From: Macrocybe gigantea
Lineage: Eukaryota; Basidiomycota; Agaricomycetes; Agaricales; Callistosporiaceae
DNA length: 64,000 nucleotides
Reading direction: 5' to 3'
Assembly: GCA_011319805.1 (NCBI GenBank)
Contig: SJRY01000268.1
Coordinates: 124,001 to 188,000, forward strand
This document shows positions 1 through 14,423 of this stretch, in pieces. The translations under genes were made by a program, and so were the position numbers. Within the stretch, counting starts at the first letter, position 1; every line of letters begins with the position of its first letter. A model generated the notes under the pieces. That model was given only the letters and a program-made list of their open reading frames with translations. It did no database searches and was not told where the DNA came from.

Positions 1-496
1 TCGTCCGGTTGTTCAGCAGGATCGAACGCGAAACGCGTCTCCTGGTCGTAATGCTGCTCCAAATAAAGCAGAACGGCTGCAGTCTCGAACACGGTGAACC
101 CTCCGCGCGCGCGGTCAACGAGCACGGGTATCCTTCCGTTCGGATTCATCTTGATGAACCAGGGCTCCTTCTGCACGTCTCGCGATATGTCAATCTTGTG
201 CAGCCTGCATTGCATCGCACAAGGAACGGGTTCGCAGGTCGCGGCACAATGAACGAAACCCCCAGCATCAGTCGATCATCAAATCAATTCGAAAAGCGCT
301 CGCACTGGTAGTCCAGCCCATGCGCGGCCTTCAGCTCCTCAAGCAGCACAGAAACTTTGCGACCGTTGGGAGTGTCTGCCGAGTACAGCAAGAGCGGTTT
401 CTCTGACGCTGAGGCGGAGTAGCTCCGCAGGCTCCGCGTGGGTGACGATAAAGTTCTCGCTAGCAAGGCCAGCTGACGAAGCGCCGCCGCCGACAT
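1..496 (-). CDS. Glutathione S-transferase, N-terminal part (cut by window edge)
   Basis: Glutathione S-transferase of the fungal Ure2p-like group; it would conjugate glutathione to electrophiles. Exon 1 (496-306) begins with an arginine- and alanine-rich presequence-like leader ([17 protein letters not shown]), suggesting mitochondrial import, followed by the thioredoxin-like fold start [20 protein letters not shown] with the catalytic-region serine. A GT-AG intron spans 305-205; exon 2 (from 204 to the edge) continues in frame with [20 protein letters not shown] and [11 protein letters not shown], the cis-proline glutathione-binding segment, then [15 protein letters not shown]. The helical C-terminal domain lies outside the window. 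Family assignment is secure; which subclass and substrate is inference. Confidence 0.9.
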
Positions 497-1347
497 GTTG
501 TCAACACTTCAACTAGACTCGATCGTGTACGCGAATTCCTGAAACCCCTGATAAGTCTGGACGCTTGTCAGGGGATGGCGGACCTAACTAAGCATGCGAG
601 CCTTGCATACAAACTTGCCACGTCCGCTGTCAACTGCACCCAGAGTTATTATGAAGCCAAAACCAATCAACCGTGATACGAATGGGGATTGTGCTCAATG
701 AAAGAAGGTTTGCGCTGTGGAAGGAAGCAAGCATGTGTCACCTCGGGCAGGCAATGAAATGAATTACAAACCTCGGCAATTCTAAGGAGTGAGAGCAAAA
801 AAAAGATGGAAACCTTCATATGTGTACAAATTGTCTACTAGGTACGAATAATAGATATCGAAATAAGAAACGGTCGTTAGAACGGAGAAAGCGGTTTTCT
901 CAAGATTCGATGTCCCAAGAGAGGAAAAAAAAACGATACCAAGAAGGAACGAAAAAGCGTAAGGAACGTAAAATCAGGTCTGATGCAATGAGTGAAAAAA
1001 ACGCCAACATAATTCCCCCGAACAAAAAAAAGGCTAAGACGAGGTGAAACAAAGACAGCTTTTGCTTTTCTGCAGTATGTCAAAAGTGAGGCATAGGAGA
1101 TAGCGACAGGGAAGGAGGGATCTCGGGTAGACGAGGAATAAAACGGGAATCGAGGTGACAGGCGAGAGTACAATGTCCAAGATGCCATGAACTGGTGGGA
1201 ACGCCGGGATGGAATGGGAGATAAAACTGCCCAAACATGATGGTGCTTCGAAAGCGGAGAGAAGACCTGGGGCCTGATCCGGCTGGTATGTACAGGTGGG
1301 TCCCTTGCGGTTTGTATGTATCAAGAAAAAAAAAGTGTTTGTACCTT
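497..1347. other. Intergenic, promoter of the GST and 3' flank of the 709-aa gene
   Basis: No supportable gene. The stretch 800-1050 is A-rich on the + strand with several A runs, and short reading frames there show no family resemblance. It separates the divergent 5' end of the GST gene from the 3' end of the next minus-strand gene. Confidence 0.5.
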
Positions 1348-3553
1348 TCACCCGTCGTCGCCTGGCATGCCAGGCGGTGACATGATGACAGAGTTCCTAC
1401 GGCCGTCTTCCCGCCTCTGCAGGTGCTGGTGCTCCTGCGGCGGAGAGACGCCACTCTGTGAGCCAGAGTTGGAGGACGCGTTCCGGATCGACGACCCGCC
1501 CCGCTCGCGATCCCGATCCGCACCTTGTTGATGCTGGTGTTGATGCTGGCGCAGGCCGTGCGATGGCGAATGCGCTGGTACATACGACGAGCGAGGCTGC
1601 TGCTCCGACGCCTGCGTTCTGGAGGCATCCATGCGCGACGACTGCCGCGCGGCGTCGTATGGTGTCGGTGTGCCACCATCCGAATCTCTGTGGTGGCTGT
1701 CTCGGGCAGAGTCTTTGTCTTGCTGTGCCCAACCAGGAGACGATCGGTTGATTGGTTCTGGCCGGAGTCTCGACGATTCGTAGCTCGTCGGTGTGGGCGG
1801 GAAAGAGTAACCATCTGAATCCACTGGTGCACCGAGCCCGTTCCGGAACGCGGATTTGCCCTTTGACTTTATGTTGCCAGTGGTGTCAATGCTGGGACGC
1901 CGTGCTGAAGAGGCGACGCGAAGTGCGTCTTCCAATTCCTCCACGCGTCGTTGAAGTGCTGTCATTTCCATACGCATACCTGCTGTCTTCTTTTCGACCA
2001 ACGCTTCGACCGCTTCGTTCAGTTTCTCCTGCTGTTGCGTCAACGTCTGCATGAGGGTATTCGATCTCTGCAACTGCTCTCCGAGCCAATTCTTGAGCTG
2101 CTTCGAATCGTTCAGAGCATCGTAAAAGACTTCAAATGGAGCTAAGAATGCCGCCTTGTCGCCGGAGTAGCCCGGATGTTGGAGTGCGCTTGGAGTGGGT
2201 GGCACCAATGAAGAGGCAATCGGGACAGATGCCGCTGGCGGTGAGCGGCCTGCTATGTCGGATATATGTCGCGGGGTCTGCGATGGTCCTGTGGCGGTTC
2301 GTTGCATGGCCAGCCGAGTGGGTGTGGGTGGTACGTTGCTTGCGACGCGGCGGACATTCTCGGTTCCACTCAGAACTGAAGGCAATCTAGGGATAGTCAT
2401 AGAAAACCTCCCAGAGTAGAACGATGCTTGTCCAGCATGAGGCACTGGTGGCGCGCTCTGAATCGCGGGCTGGAACTGCTCCTTAGTCTGGATCTCGCGT
2501 GGACTAATAAGGATATCTGCAGGCTTCTTCTTTCCAGCGCCAAGTTGAGCAGCGCGGCGTCGAGCGAAGCTTATGGGTGGAGGTGGCAGTGAGTGCGCGA
2601 TGGGGACTTGGGGTGGAGGAGGAGGATGGCTTTGCATTGTCTGCTGGCTGGAAACGATGATCGGGCTCGGACTTGGCGGGCGTTGCGCACTGATCGCCCC
2701 CTGGCTGGGAGCATTTGCCAGGCGACGAGAATTTGAAGCCGCGTTCGGGCTACGGCGCAACGAGCGCGTAGTCATGGGAGGTTTGGAGAGGGTCATGTTC
2801 CTTTCCTCCTGGGGCGGATTCGGGATGGAATTGGCAGCAGGTGGAGTAGACGTCGAAGTGACGCCAGCTATGCTCCCCCTGCGCTGCTCAATGAGAGCCT
2901 TCTGCTGCTGTTTCACGGTGATCATTGATTTGACTTGCTCGATGGCTGTTGGGTTGTCACGTTTGATGGTAAAACCCATGACAACGGGCGAAATTGGGGT
3001 GGACGCCGATTGGTCGAGAGGGACGCGGACATCGGTGTTTAATGGATTGGGCGCGCCGCTGACGGTGACACGTCGCTTTTTGGAAGGCGAGGGGTTTGAG
3101 GCGGAGGGCGGTGGGAGGCCATCGTCAGGGTTGGCTTGCACGGTGGGCGGCGGGGAGGCATCAAGCATCTCCTGTTCCTGCTCCTCCTTTATGCGTACCG
3201 AATGCGATGACTGACTGTTTTACGTATGTGTTGAACATTTTTTTTCCAGCTGGTCAGAGAGATAAGGAGTTGGACGACGGGGGGACTCACCCGTTGGTGC
3301 GGTGGGCATCGTCGCGCGAAAGCGACGCGGCGTCTTCACGGGAGCGTTTCCTGCCGGTGCTGCTGCCAGTGGAGGGGGTGTCCTCACTAGGGTGCCTGGA
3401 ACGGCGGGGACGAGGCGATGGCGAGGAGTGATTACGGTTGACGATGGGGGCGAGGCGTGCCAAAGACATGGTTGGGGAGGGTATGCTTGCGAGGGACTGG
3501 GAGGAGAAAGTCTGTGCAAAGGAGGGGAGGGAGGTGGTGGACATGGCGTCCAA
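1348..3553 (-). CDS. Hypothetical nuclear-type coiled-coil protein, 709 aa
   Basis: Not recognised as a named family. Two exons, 3553-3291 and 3214-1348, joined by a 76-nt GT-AG intron; the join keeps the frame and gives 709 residues. The protein is mostly low complexity, rich in Ser, Pro and Arg, with basic patches (SKKRRVTVSG, GRKRSRED) that look like nuclear localisation signals. A conserved-looking segment near residue 150-190 (VVMGFTIKRDNPTAIEQVKS) is followed by a predicted coiled coil around residues 480-560 (KQLKNWLGEQLQ, LTQQQEKLNEAVEAL, MEMTALQRRVEELEDALRV). The C-terminal quarter is Ser/Gln/His rich, including an HQHQHQQ repeat. A nuclear scaffold or regulator is plausible but unproven. 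A CACGTG box lies about 660 bp upstream. Confidence 0.75.
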
Positions 3554-4443
3554 AGGGCAAGTCGCGTAAATGAAGGAGGATCAACAGAATTATTATATAC
3601 AACTACCACTGCTTCCCAACACTCCTGCGACATATCCGGACCCATCCTCCGCCGCACTGCCTACTCCTCCCCCCTCGTTTCAGATCCTCGTTGGCTCTCT
3701 GCATGGCGATGCAAGACATACTCCCTCGACACTCGTCCATCCGTCCAGCCAGCCAGCCCTCCTGCTGCACTCCCCATCCTCAGACACATCGTTGCCCATC
3801 ATTCACCTGCCAGTGTAGCCGAGGAGACACACACATCCTGCTGTATCAGAAACAAATACTCCCAAGAATGACCTGATCCTACGTATCCCCATTTAACATC
3901 GTCTTTCCATGTCAGCTTTTTTTTTCTTCTTCTCTTGCGAGATCACTCCTCGTGTCGCCAAGCTCGTTCTGACAGTACTCCAATGGCTGGAGCACGCCAA
4001 CACACCAGAACTCTTTCGAACCTTTGATGTGAACGTCCTGCAATATCAATCGTTGATGCAAGAATCTGATTCTCTATCATACCACCAGTGCAGTTCCAGA
4101 ACCTTCATAAATATGTACCTTCTGCCGAAAAAAGCACAAGCAAAAAAGGTCACAAGCAAACCTCAGGCCCACTATTCGGTCCTCTTTTTCTTTTTGCGAG
4201 CCGTAAGCACCGTCACGTGTGCTTTTGCTTGCTCGCTTCCCTCCTGGCTAGCAACCGTATCCCCTCGTATCCTTCGTCGCCACCAGGTTATCAACCGATA
4301 CCGATCCATAGATGTGCGATAGATATGTGTCCAGCGACGTCACCGGCTCAGGAAACGGGTTAGGAGATACGTCCGCAAGGACGCGCCTGCTTGCGACATT
4401 GCGCGCGGCGTCCGGGGCGGTGCTAACAAATCAGGCTGTGAGC
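3554..4443. other. Intergenic with CACGTG box
   Basis: Upstream region of the 709-aa gene and 3' flank of RTT109. C/T-rich on the + strand, with no supportable gene. It contains TCACGTG at 4213-4219, a bHLH/Cbf1-type core. Confidence 0.45.
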
Positions 4444-5736
4444 TCAAAGAATCGCCTCGCTCGGCGTACGACGGCCCTCCTCTTCGGGATTCGCGTTCAC
4501 CCGTGCGGGGTCGGGCAAAGAGACTACGCCCTCGCACAGCCCCTTGATCGCATTTTCCAACACTTCCGTCGCCCGAGCCGCTCGCTCCGTCGTCGAGAAT
4601 TCCACATTCGTCGTCAGTGATGTCATGATCCTCTTGTTAATTTGCGACGAGACCTGTCCTGGCTGGGGCGTAGGTGAGGGTGCCTCCGAGCGCGCCTGCG
4701 CATCATGCCCCGCCGGCGGGGTAGAGATCGCCATGACAAAGAACCCCGTTACCGCTCCCGCAACACATTCTTGACGGAACGACATGCGTTCCCAGAACTC
4801 GTCCGGAGTGACTTTGCCAAGCTCCCCGAGCGGACGGTCGTCCTTCCCTGCGACTTTGTCTTTGCCCTCCTTCCCGTGCGTGTCCTCTCTGTTCGAGTTG
4901 GTGCGGGACCGTTTGCGTGCGGGGGACCTGATGTCGCCATCCGTCGTGTAGGCCATCTCGTCCATGAAGCGAGACTTAGGGTCGTCATCAAATGACGGGA
5001 TGAAATGCCCCAGGTTTTTGATCCCCGAAGATCCATCAAGAGGGCAGGGAAGGGGAATCTCTGTCTGAGAATACGGATGTCCATAAATCCACGGAGGTGC
5101 GATTACTGCGGACGAACCAGGAGACAATTTTAGGGCCTGCGTGGCCTCCATTTCATTGTACCCTGGCAGGACGTAATACAGTCTCATGAGACGTTTCGGT
5201 GGGAGCCTGACCTCCAACTCGGCTGCGACACTCGAAAGGACACGTCGCCACCACGCACAAAGCTTGATATCGCTAAGGGGACGTTTTCGTGGGTATTCCG
5301 ACGAGTTTGGAAATAGGTATTGCGCTTGGGCTCTCGCGAAGAGGTGGATCCAGAGGTGGGCGGCAGAGACGGGTCGAGTGGTTGGGTCTGCATAGAACGA
5401 AAGCAGGGCGTGTACAACGGTGGCGGTCGGAGATGGCGCCGTGGCTTGTCCAGTCGAGTCGACCTTGGACACGTAAAGAATTGCGCACGATGTAGAGGGG
5501 ATGTTATACACACATGCCTCAACTCCCGTCACGAGGACGCGGGGTGCGTCTGGGGTCGCTTGCTCGGAAATAAGGACAAGGATGTCCTGGATGTACACCT
5601 TCGGCCGGGGCTTGGCAAACGGGAAAAGGGCGCCGTGCTTTCTTGGAGATGAAATGAGAACATGGACGTGGAATTGACGCTTGCCTGGCAATCGAGCGAG
5701 TGCGTCGAGGAGAACATCGCGTAGTCGCTGCACCAT
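4444..5736 (-). CDS. RTT109: Histone H3-K56 acetyltransferase Rtt109
   Basis: Fungal-specific KAT11 acetyltransferase that acetylates histone H3 (K56, K9, K27) with histone chaperones Asf1 and Vps75 during DNA replication and repair in the nucleus. The single-exon 430-residue protein aligns along its length with yeast Rtt109: ILYVSKVDSTG matches the yeast VSKADTTG strand, AQYLFPNSSE followed by KLCAWWRRVL matches the SQYLFPDSS...MKWW block, SFDDDPKSRFMDEM matches FPDDPKARFIHQL, and EFWERMSFRQEC matches the FWIELQERQEF helix. An earlier in-frame ATG exists at 5796, but the start at 5736 (MVQRLRDVLLDAL) fits the family length better. A basic loop (ARKRSRTNSNR) resembles the nuclear localisation/autoacetylation loop. 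The last residues are probably disordered. Confidence 0.93.
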   Translation of the reverse strand: MVQRLRDVLLDALARLPGKRQFHVHVLISSPRKHGALFPFAKPRPKVYIQDILVLISEQATPDAPRVLVTGVEACVYNIPSTSCAILYVSKVDSTGQATAPSPTATVVHALLSFYADPTTRPVSAAHLWIHLFARAQAQYLFPNSSEYPRKRPLSDIKLCAWWRRVLSSVAAELEVRLPPKRLMRLYYVLPGYNEMEATQALKLSPGSSAVIAPPWIYGHPYSQTEIPLPCPLDGSSGIKNLGHFIPSFDDDPKSRFMDEMAYTTDGDIRSPARKRSRTNSNREDTHGKEGKDKVAGKDDRPLGELGKVTPDEFWERMSFRQECVAGAVTGFFVMAISTPPAGHDAQARSEAPSPTPQPGQVSSQINKRIMTSLTTNVEFSTTERAARATEVLENAIKGLCEGVVSLPDPARVNANPEEEGRRTPSEAIL

Positions 5737-6090
5737 TGTGGTTGAAATTCTGCAGCACGTGTCTCGTTTGCACTTTGAATTACTAATCTCATCCATTTAT
5801 GGAAACCCTCCAGCAACATGCATTGAGAATCATGCCAGGGTCGATATACAAGTACTTTGGCGTTTATAGTCCAGTCACTCCCACAACTCGAACTCTGATC
5901 ACTCCATGGGAGAATTTCATCATCCTTGGAAAACCAGGCATCTCCTGCACACCCCAGAATGAAACTCCATCAAGGACGGCAAAGATCCCAAAAACAGATG
6001 CACATCTTGGTCGACCTTTTGTTTTATTCTCAAACAGCAACCCCGGTACCGGACTCCGCCATGGCGCCGGCAGATGGCCGTTGCTGATTC
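5737..6090. other. Intergenic, upstream of RTT109
   Basis: About 350 bp between the 3' end of the DUF6534 gene and the RTT109 start. No gene or RNA was recognised. Confidence 0.5.
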
Positions 6091-8252
6091 TCATTCGTCA
6101 GTTTCAGCGAAAGAAAATCCGGTCAGTGCCCCTACGGTGTCAAGGTCCTCGCGATCGTAATGAACTTTCGAGACCGTCTGCACATGGATATTGAGCGCGG
6201 CGGTATTCACCGGAACCTTTCGGTCTTCGGCGCCCGTGACTGCGATTTCCGGTATATGATTCGAAGCAAGCCCATTGAGAGGCGTCAGGCGGAAGAATGT
6301 GGCGTCATGCGGAGCCACCTTCTCACGCAGAGAATCCCGACTATTGAGTCTGAATAGGCGACTTTAGTTCAGCAAAGCCGCCGAAACCGAACGCTGCAGG
6401 ACTCAACGCTGCCAGTAAAGAATTTACATAACCTGTTTTGACTGATGGATAAACCACCTTTGTCACCGGGATCAGAAGAGCCTACGCACATTTCCCGAGC
6501 ACCCAGAAGAATGCCAGCCAAACAAAGTTCGTGGGCATCGTCGCAAACTGGCCGTTCGCCTCGTGAACTCGAACCCACGCTGTATAAGATACGAACACGC
6601 ACAGTCAGGACCGCAATGAACGCGATCACGCTGATGGATAGACGTTTTGGATTCTCTGAAACTCCGAACGGCTAGAACTTCACCTTGTTATCAAGCCAGT
6701 CGTCAGACTATACGCAATCAATGTTGTGATGAGCGAGTCGGTACTAGCCTAGATCATTATTTCTCTTCTCAGAAACGAGAATGCTGGTCACATACCGCGT
6801 AAAACCCGTCTTATTTTTTGTCAGGTAGTAACACAAGGAAATCGCGATGATGATGTCCGCGGCCGCAGCGCTCCCCAGACCCGCGCTGGTCACCCACTGG
6901 ACCGCATAAGTTGCAAGCCGGTGAACCAACAAAACACCACCTTACAATCAACCGGGAATAGTTCTTGGTGCTGCCTAACAAGAAGCTGTGACGCGATCAG
7001 TCAGTTCGTCGGTACACGGTCTTGCTACCTTCACGGCTTCACCCCTTGATTGTGAACACTGAAATTTCTCGAACGATCGGCCTTCATGATGCCTTCCTAA
7101 ATTGTGATTGCACGCACCTATGCCCAACCTAAAAGTCCGACTGCCTCGTTTCATGTCGCAGAATATGCATGGCAGGGTTCACGAACCAAAATGCACACAT
7201 GCCAAGATGACCTGGTGCGCGTCTCATCGTCAGCGTTGTTAGCGAAATGAATGGGTTCGCCGCACGATGATCATGGTCAGCAACATATTTCCGGACACTA
7301 GGAGATTGTTCAAAGATTGGTCGTGTCATTGCCAAAAGTACACATCTGCCGTACTCAGCCACACGCGTCGCGCGAAGAAACTGCACCCCCTGTGAGGTGA
7401 CTGGAAACGAGGTGTGTCATAGTTAACACACGCACCATTCCACGATCAGACCAATGAGTCCCTGTATGCTGTGCTTAATACGTCGTTGCTTGCCACTAGG
7501 ATATTTCCCTCACGTTGCAGTCTGTTTGTATCTACGAGATGTACAGTACGTGTGCGTCATTGTCACGAAACTGTCGTGAAACAGCACGCAAACATACGTT
7601 CATGCTCCTGATAAGATGTTGCCATGAATGAAACGCCTGTCAGTAATCCATGACTTACCAGGTGGTCTTCTCCAGCTCCTCCGGTTTGGCAAAATTCGAA
7701 ACAAGATACCTGTTGAATCAAAGGTCAGTGACGCCCTAGCAGCAATACTCGCGTTTGTGTTCTACCAATAGATAGAAATCGAGCAGAGAATTAAGTGGGC
7801 CGTATCCAGAATCCTGAGTTCAAGCACAAGCACCGGCCGCCACAATTAATTCTGGGTACTTGAATGACGCCAAAAATTTCCTACCACAGAAGAAAGACCT
7901 TTTCAAATAACTACTCGTGAGTGGAGCTGACAGACAGCTAAATCACCGTACCAGCGACTTGATGAAAGTGGAATCTCGTGGGTATTGTCTAGAAAGGCTA
8001 GCTGCGGAATGATCGCCATTTCGCAACGAGGACGCAGTTTACCTGTAGTACAGAAACCTGAAAGCGATTTAGGGTGAAAGATACTGAAGGATTCCTGGAT
8101 TGCCTTACGTTTGGAGCAGTGTCACGCCATAAAGACTAGGATGAGTACGTGAGTATCATGTTGCGCCACTATATAGAGGACGATATAGCAGACACTGCGC
8201 CAACTATGAGGCCGATGAACGCACTTCCAAACGAAGCGTCGATCGACTCCAT
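6091..8252 (-). CDS. DUF6534 multi-spanning membrane protein, 22 exons
   Basis: Agaricomycete-expanded integral membrane family of unknown function, with a rhodopsin-like seven-helix layout. I rebuilt it exon by exon from splice signals and family resemblance: 22 exons (8252-8194, 8135-8109, 8057-8043, 7988-7947, 7880-7860, 7813-7766, 7709-7659, 7607-7598, 7531-7514, 7461-7436, 7380-7355, 7297-7266, 7211-7183, 7128-7118, 7058-7043, 6985-6946, 6896-6796, 6743-6684, 6630-6603, 6547-6490, 6432-6408, 6349-6091) summing to 1002 nt, exactly 334 codons. Hallmarks in order: LYGVTLLQTFLYYR, ILDTAHLILCSISIYW, FFARRVW, AGLGSAAAADIIIAISLCYY, MPTNFVWLAFFWVLGKCYVN, LLAALNSRDSLREK. The first donor (8193) and the exon 4-5 junction are the least certain. 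Adjacent genes are housekeeping genes and do not hint at a role. Confidence 0.85.
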
Positions 8253-8915
8253 GGTCTTGACAATAGCCTAGGGTATAGCACCCACCCACGGGAGAGGAAA
8301 GGCGACTCGCGTGAACAGCGCCAGATTCAGCTGCATATTTATTCAGCGCCGCCATATGAGTGGTGAGTGCACCTTTCACTTGGGGGAAGAGGCATGTGAG
8401 AACTATGTGAACGACTTCACCTGATATGAGGCAGAGAGTAGTCGAGGGAAGCTTGTTTGAGAATAAGCGGTGGTTTTATAACCGGAGAGTCCGATGAGAT
8501 TAGTCTATTTATGGGCATGCATGACTTTATCCACGGCGTCCGGCTTCTATAAAAGGCTGGTGCTGCAAGTCGTTTCCAATTGAAAGCGGTTAAATGATGA
8601 CAGGAGACAGGCGCTCCACAGTGGATTTCGAAAGAACCCCATGGCCATGAGAATGTTTTTGTCCTGTAGTTGAAGCGGAAGGGGAGGACAACGCCCATAA
8701 GCGCGTGGACTCAGTTCGGAAATAATGTAGCTTGACACGAAAAACCTTAAGAAAATGCGAGGACTCGAAGAGATGACGGCATACCATCTCATGATCAGGC
8801 TGTGCGATCAACGCGAAAGCAGTGGGAGAGGCACAATTGATTGGACCGTATAGCTACAACAATGTCATGAAATAAAACAGAGAAGAACGGAAGTGAAGGA
8901 AAGAAAAGAAGCCGA
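8253..8915. other. Intergenic, promoter of DUF6534 gene
   Basis: About 660 bp between the CUL1 stop and the DUF6534 start. Short open frames here show no family resemblance, so none is annotated. Confidence 0.5.
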
Positions 8916-11666
<2,751 letters not shown>

Positions 11667-11786
11667 GGCGGCGATATAGCAGTTGGAAGGGATCACGCAG
11701 CGAGCATTCGTTCACGACATCACGTTGATATGTGTGGGGACGCAAACAAAGTACAACTTTGCCAGAGATTAATATTCTAGCATTCT

Positions 11787-12810
11787 TCACACTTTTACGC
11801 CAGTATGAATGCAGGCAATGCCACCCCACAGGTTTGTCCAGGCACCGCCATCCAGATCGGGTCCTGTCGTGAAGCCAGCTTCTCGAATCATGCGCGCAAA
11901 GTCAGCTTGCGGGGGAAATTTTCGGATGGACTCCACTAGGTATTGATACGATTCACGATCACCTGCCAATATCGTACCCAACAAGGGGATAATGCTGAAC
12001 GAATAGTGATCGTAGAGTCTACAAAGTCCAATTCAACATGAATTACGGAGCGGACTAATGCAGGGACGTACGCGCTCCAGAGCGGGTTGTCAACTCGGCT
12101 GAACTCTAGGCATGCAAAAGTTCCTCCCGGCTTCAAGACTCTGTGGGCTTCCTTCAACACGTCCGGGATTGAGGTGCAATTCCGTATTCCAAAGGCAATT
12201 GTGTAGAGATCATAGGTATTAGCCTGGAATTTGTCTTCCGGTAACGCTTGTGCATTAGCCTCATGAAATGAAACTTGTGGGGCTGGTATTTTCAATGGAT
12301 ATATCAATTAGCGAATCGTTGACAAATGAAGTTTCGCTCACTATTGTAAAACATGGTTTTCTTAAATCGTTTGATGCCTTCCTTCAGCATTTCGCCATTA
12401 ATATCTACGACTTCAACAGTAGTCTCCCTATCAGCGTAGTTGTCTTTTGCGAAATCGAGGATCTTGAGAGCAATATCTCCTGTTCCTCCGGCAACATCTA
12501 TACACCGCATGGGGCCTCTTCTACCTGGCTTGAGAGAAGAAACGAACGTGTCTTTCCAAAGCCGATGAACACCAAGAGAGCTCGCATCGTTCATAATGTC
12601 ATATGAAGACGCGACAGAGTCGAAAACGCCTTTGACCAGAGATTCTTTAGCTTCCTCCGGTACAGTTCTGAATCCGAAAGAAGTGGTACGAGTGTCGGCA
12701 TTCTCGGGGGAAGTAGAGGTTCTGGAATTGAGGGTATGGTTGGCTCGGACACCTATCAGACGTCGCAGCCCTGTTATGCAGGAGTAGCAGGAGGCTCGAC
12801 AGGACAGCAT
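11787..12810 (-). CDS. COQ5: Ubiquinone biosynthesis C-methyltransferase COQ5
   Basis: SAM-dependent 2-methoxy-6-polyprenyl-1,4-benzoquinol methylase (UbiE/COQ5), acting on the matrix face of the mitochondrial inner membrane in the CoQ synthome. Three exons (12810-12342, 12282-12072, 12018-11787) total 912 nt, 303 residues. The N terminus is an Arg/Ser/Thr-rich presequence. SAM motif I is [16 protein letters not shown]; post-I is [20 protein letters not shown]; later motifs are [20 protein letters not shown] and [18 protein letters not shown]; the C terminus has [13 protein letters not shown] and [21 protein letters not shown], all typical. It is divergently transcribed from FCF2 over only 97 bp. 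Confidence 0.95.
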
Positions 12811-12907
12811 TCTTTCTTAACAGAAGAGACGGTCGGAGGATTGTTGGTCACGTGCATGAAAAGTTCTTGGGACAGCGATCTCAGGTGGACATCTTGCAGT
12901 AGTTCCA
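12811..12907. promoter_or_regulatory. 97-bp bidirectional promoter COQ5/FCF2 with CACGTG
   Basis: The start codons of COQ5 (minus) and FCF2 (plus) are separated by 97 bp. GTCACGTGCA spans it near its middle, with the CACGTG core at 12849-12854, a bHLH/Cbf1-type site likely serving both genes. Function is inferred from position. Confidence 0.6.
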
Positions 12908-14041
12908 ATGGAACAAGGCAATGAACTTATAGGTGAGAGTAGTTGTACCTACGCAACTTTTGTTTCATTTTAATTCCACGATACAGATCTCACAACGCCG
13001 TCGGAGCCTTTCGAGGTCCCAGCTGAGAATACGAGTTCTACTTCTCCTGACAGCGAAGTCGACAATTCCTCCTCGGAAGATGATATCAATTCAAGTAGCT
13101 CCAACTCGGCATCTGACTCTGAAGATGAAGTGATGCCCGAATTTCTCGAGTCACTTCTGGAAAAGGCCCGACAGAATGCAATTGCAACCTCAAAAAGGCG
13201 TTTAGAAGGGGGGATGATGAAGAGGTCGAAGAGGACATTATTAATCTGGAGACCGACTCCAGTAGCAAGTTGGTCTTCTATGGTCATCTATTCGACGGTG
13301 AATTGATATTGCTCGATTTAGACCACTACCACGACTAGATCCGGGCATCTTGCCCCCGGCCTACTTGATTTCAAGCGACTCACGTTCTGGAGAACGGGTG
13401 TTAGTGCGAGACCCCGATGCCGAATCCGCCCAGCAAGCAGCCTCTTCGAAGATCGCTCCAGAGCCGCCTGCTCCTCCACGGGAGCTTGATAAGTCCGGGA
13501 GGCCCTTAACGAAAAAGCAAAAGAAAGAGGTGTACTATGTTCCTTGTTTTTTCCTGGTTAAAAGCTTTCTTAACCAGCCTTGTAGCTGAAGCGCAGGACT
13601 GCTGGCCCCGACTGGTTCGATATGCCTGCTCCCTCCGAATCGGAACTACCGAAATTGTATCGTGAAGTTGAGGCTATGCGCCTTCGCAACCACCTTGACC
13701 CTAAGCGCTTCTATCGGAAAGATGAGGGAGAAGGCAAAGGGATTAAGGGTCTTCCGAAATACTTCGCTGTGAGTCTCTACCTCGACCGCAATACGCGCGT
13801 CGTATCTGAAAACGGACATCAGATTGGGACCATTGTCCCTTCCGGTACACCGTTTGGAGGGCCCAGCAGCGATAATGTCCCTCGTTCTCATAGGAAGAGG
13901 ACTCTCGTTGAAGAACTTGTGGATGACGCTGAAGCGAAACGCTATGCGAAGAAGAAATTTGATGAACTACAAAAGGTCAGAGGTGAAAAAGGCAAAAAGA
14001 CATTGGCGATGAAGCAAGCCATGCGAAAACCAAAATGGTGA
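12908..14041 (+). CDS. FCF2: Pre-rRNA processing factor Fcf2 (one-base deletion in the assembly)
   Basis: Nucleolar SSU-processome factor required for early cleavages of pre-18S rRNA (Fcf2 domain, PF08698; human DNTTIP2). Exons 12908-12932, 12987-13268, 13322-13529, 13586-13768 and 13823-14041. The N-terminal third is acidic and serine-rich; the conserved domain has TAGPDWFDMPAPSESELPKL, REVEAMRLRNHLDPKRFYRK and KGLPKYFA followed by IGTIVPSG. Exon lengths sum to 917 nt, one short of a multiple of three: the frame entering the G run at 13208-13213 and the frame leaving it (acidic EEVEEDIINLETDSSS, then PLPRLDPGILPPAYL) differ by one base, and one additional G restores 305 residues. I treat this as an assembly error. 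Confidence 0.9.
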
Positions 14042-14423
14042 AACTTGAAAATGTCCGCGCACTCTAACCCTTATTGCCATTGGCTTTGTCCAGGAATGTT
14101 CTGCTGTTCACATCTTAACAGTCGCATGCTAATGATAGCGATCTCCTATCGAAGTACCTGTCATGAATAGCCAAATGCTACTGCTGTACAAGTCCTCCAG
14201 CTTCTGGTTGACGAACACTTCATTCTCTATTTGCACCTGGCTTTGGTGACGACCGGTGCACTCAAGACCCGCCCCTTGTATATAATGATTCACATGCTAT
14301 GAGTACACGGGTGCATCTGATAAACCTAAAATTCTGGTATTGTTGCCAGTGATTAGCGGCTATAGCTGTATTCTTGAGAGACGAGCAACGCGGCTTGACC
14401 ACGGCCATACCTCCGAAACTGGT
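14042..14423. other. Intergenic
   Basis: About 380 bp between the convergent 3' ends of FCF2 and the first secreted-protein gene. No gene or RNA was recognised. Confidence 0.5.

Noticed and set aside
2573..3214. 213-codon Gly-rich open frame on the + strand
   Set aside because: Exactly antisense to the Pro/Ser-rich exon of the 709-aa gene; a mirror of its codon bias.
6560..6580. tRNA B-box-like GGTTCGAGTTC on the minus strand
   Set aside because: No A box at the proper distance and no cloverleaf; it lies inside an intron of the DUF6534 gene.
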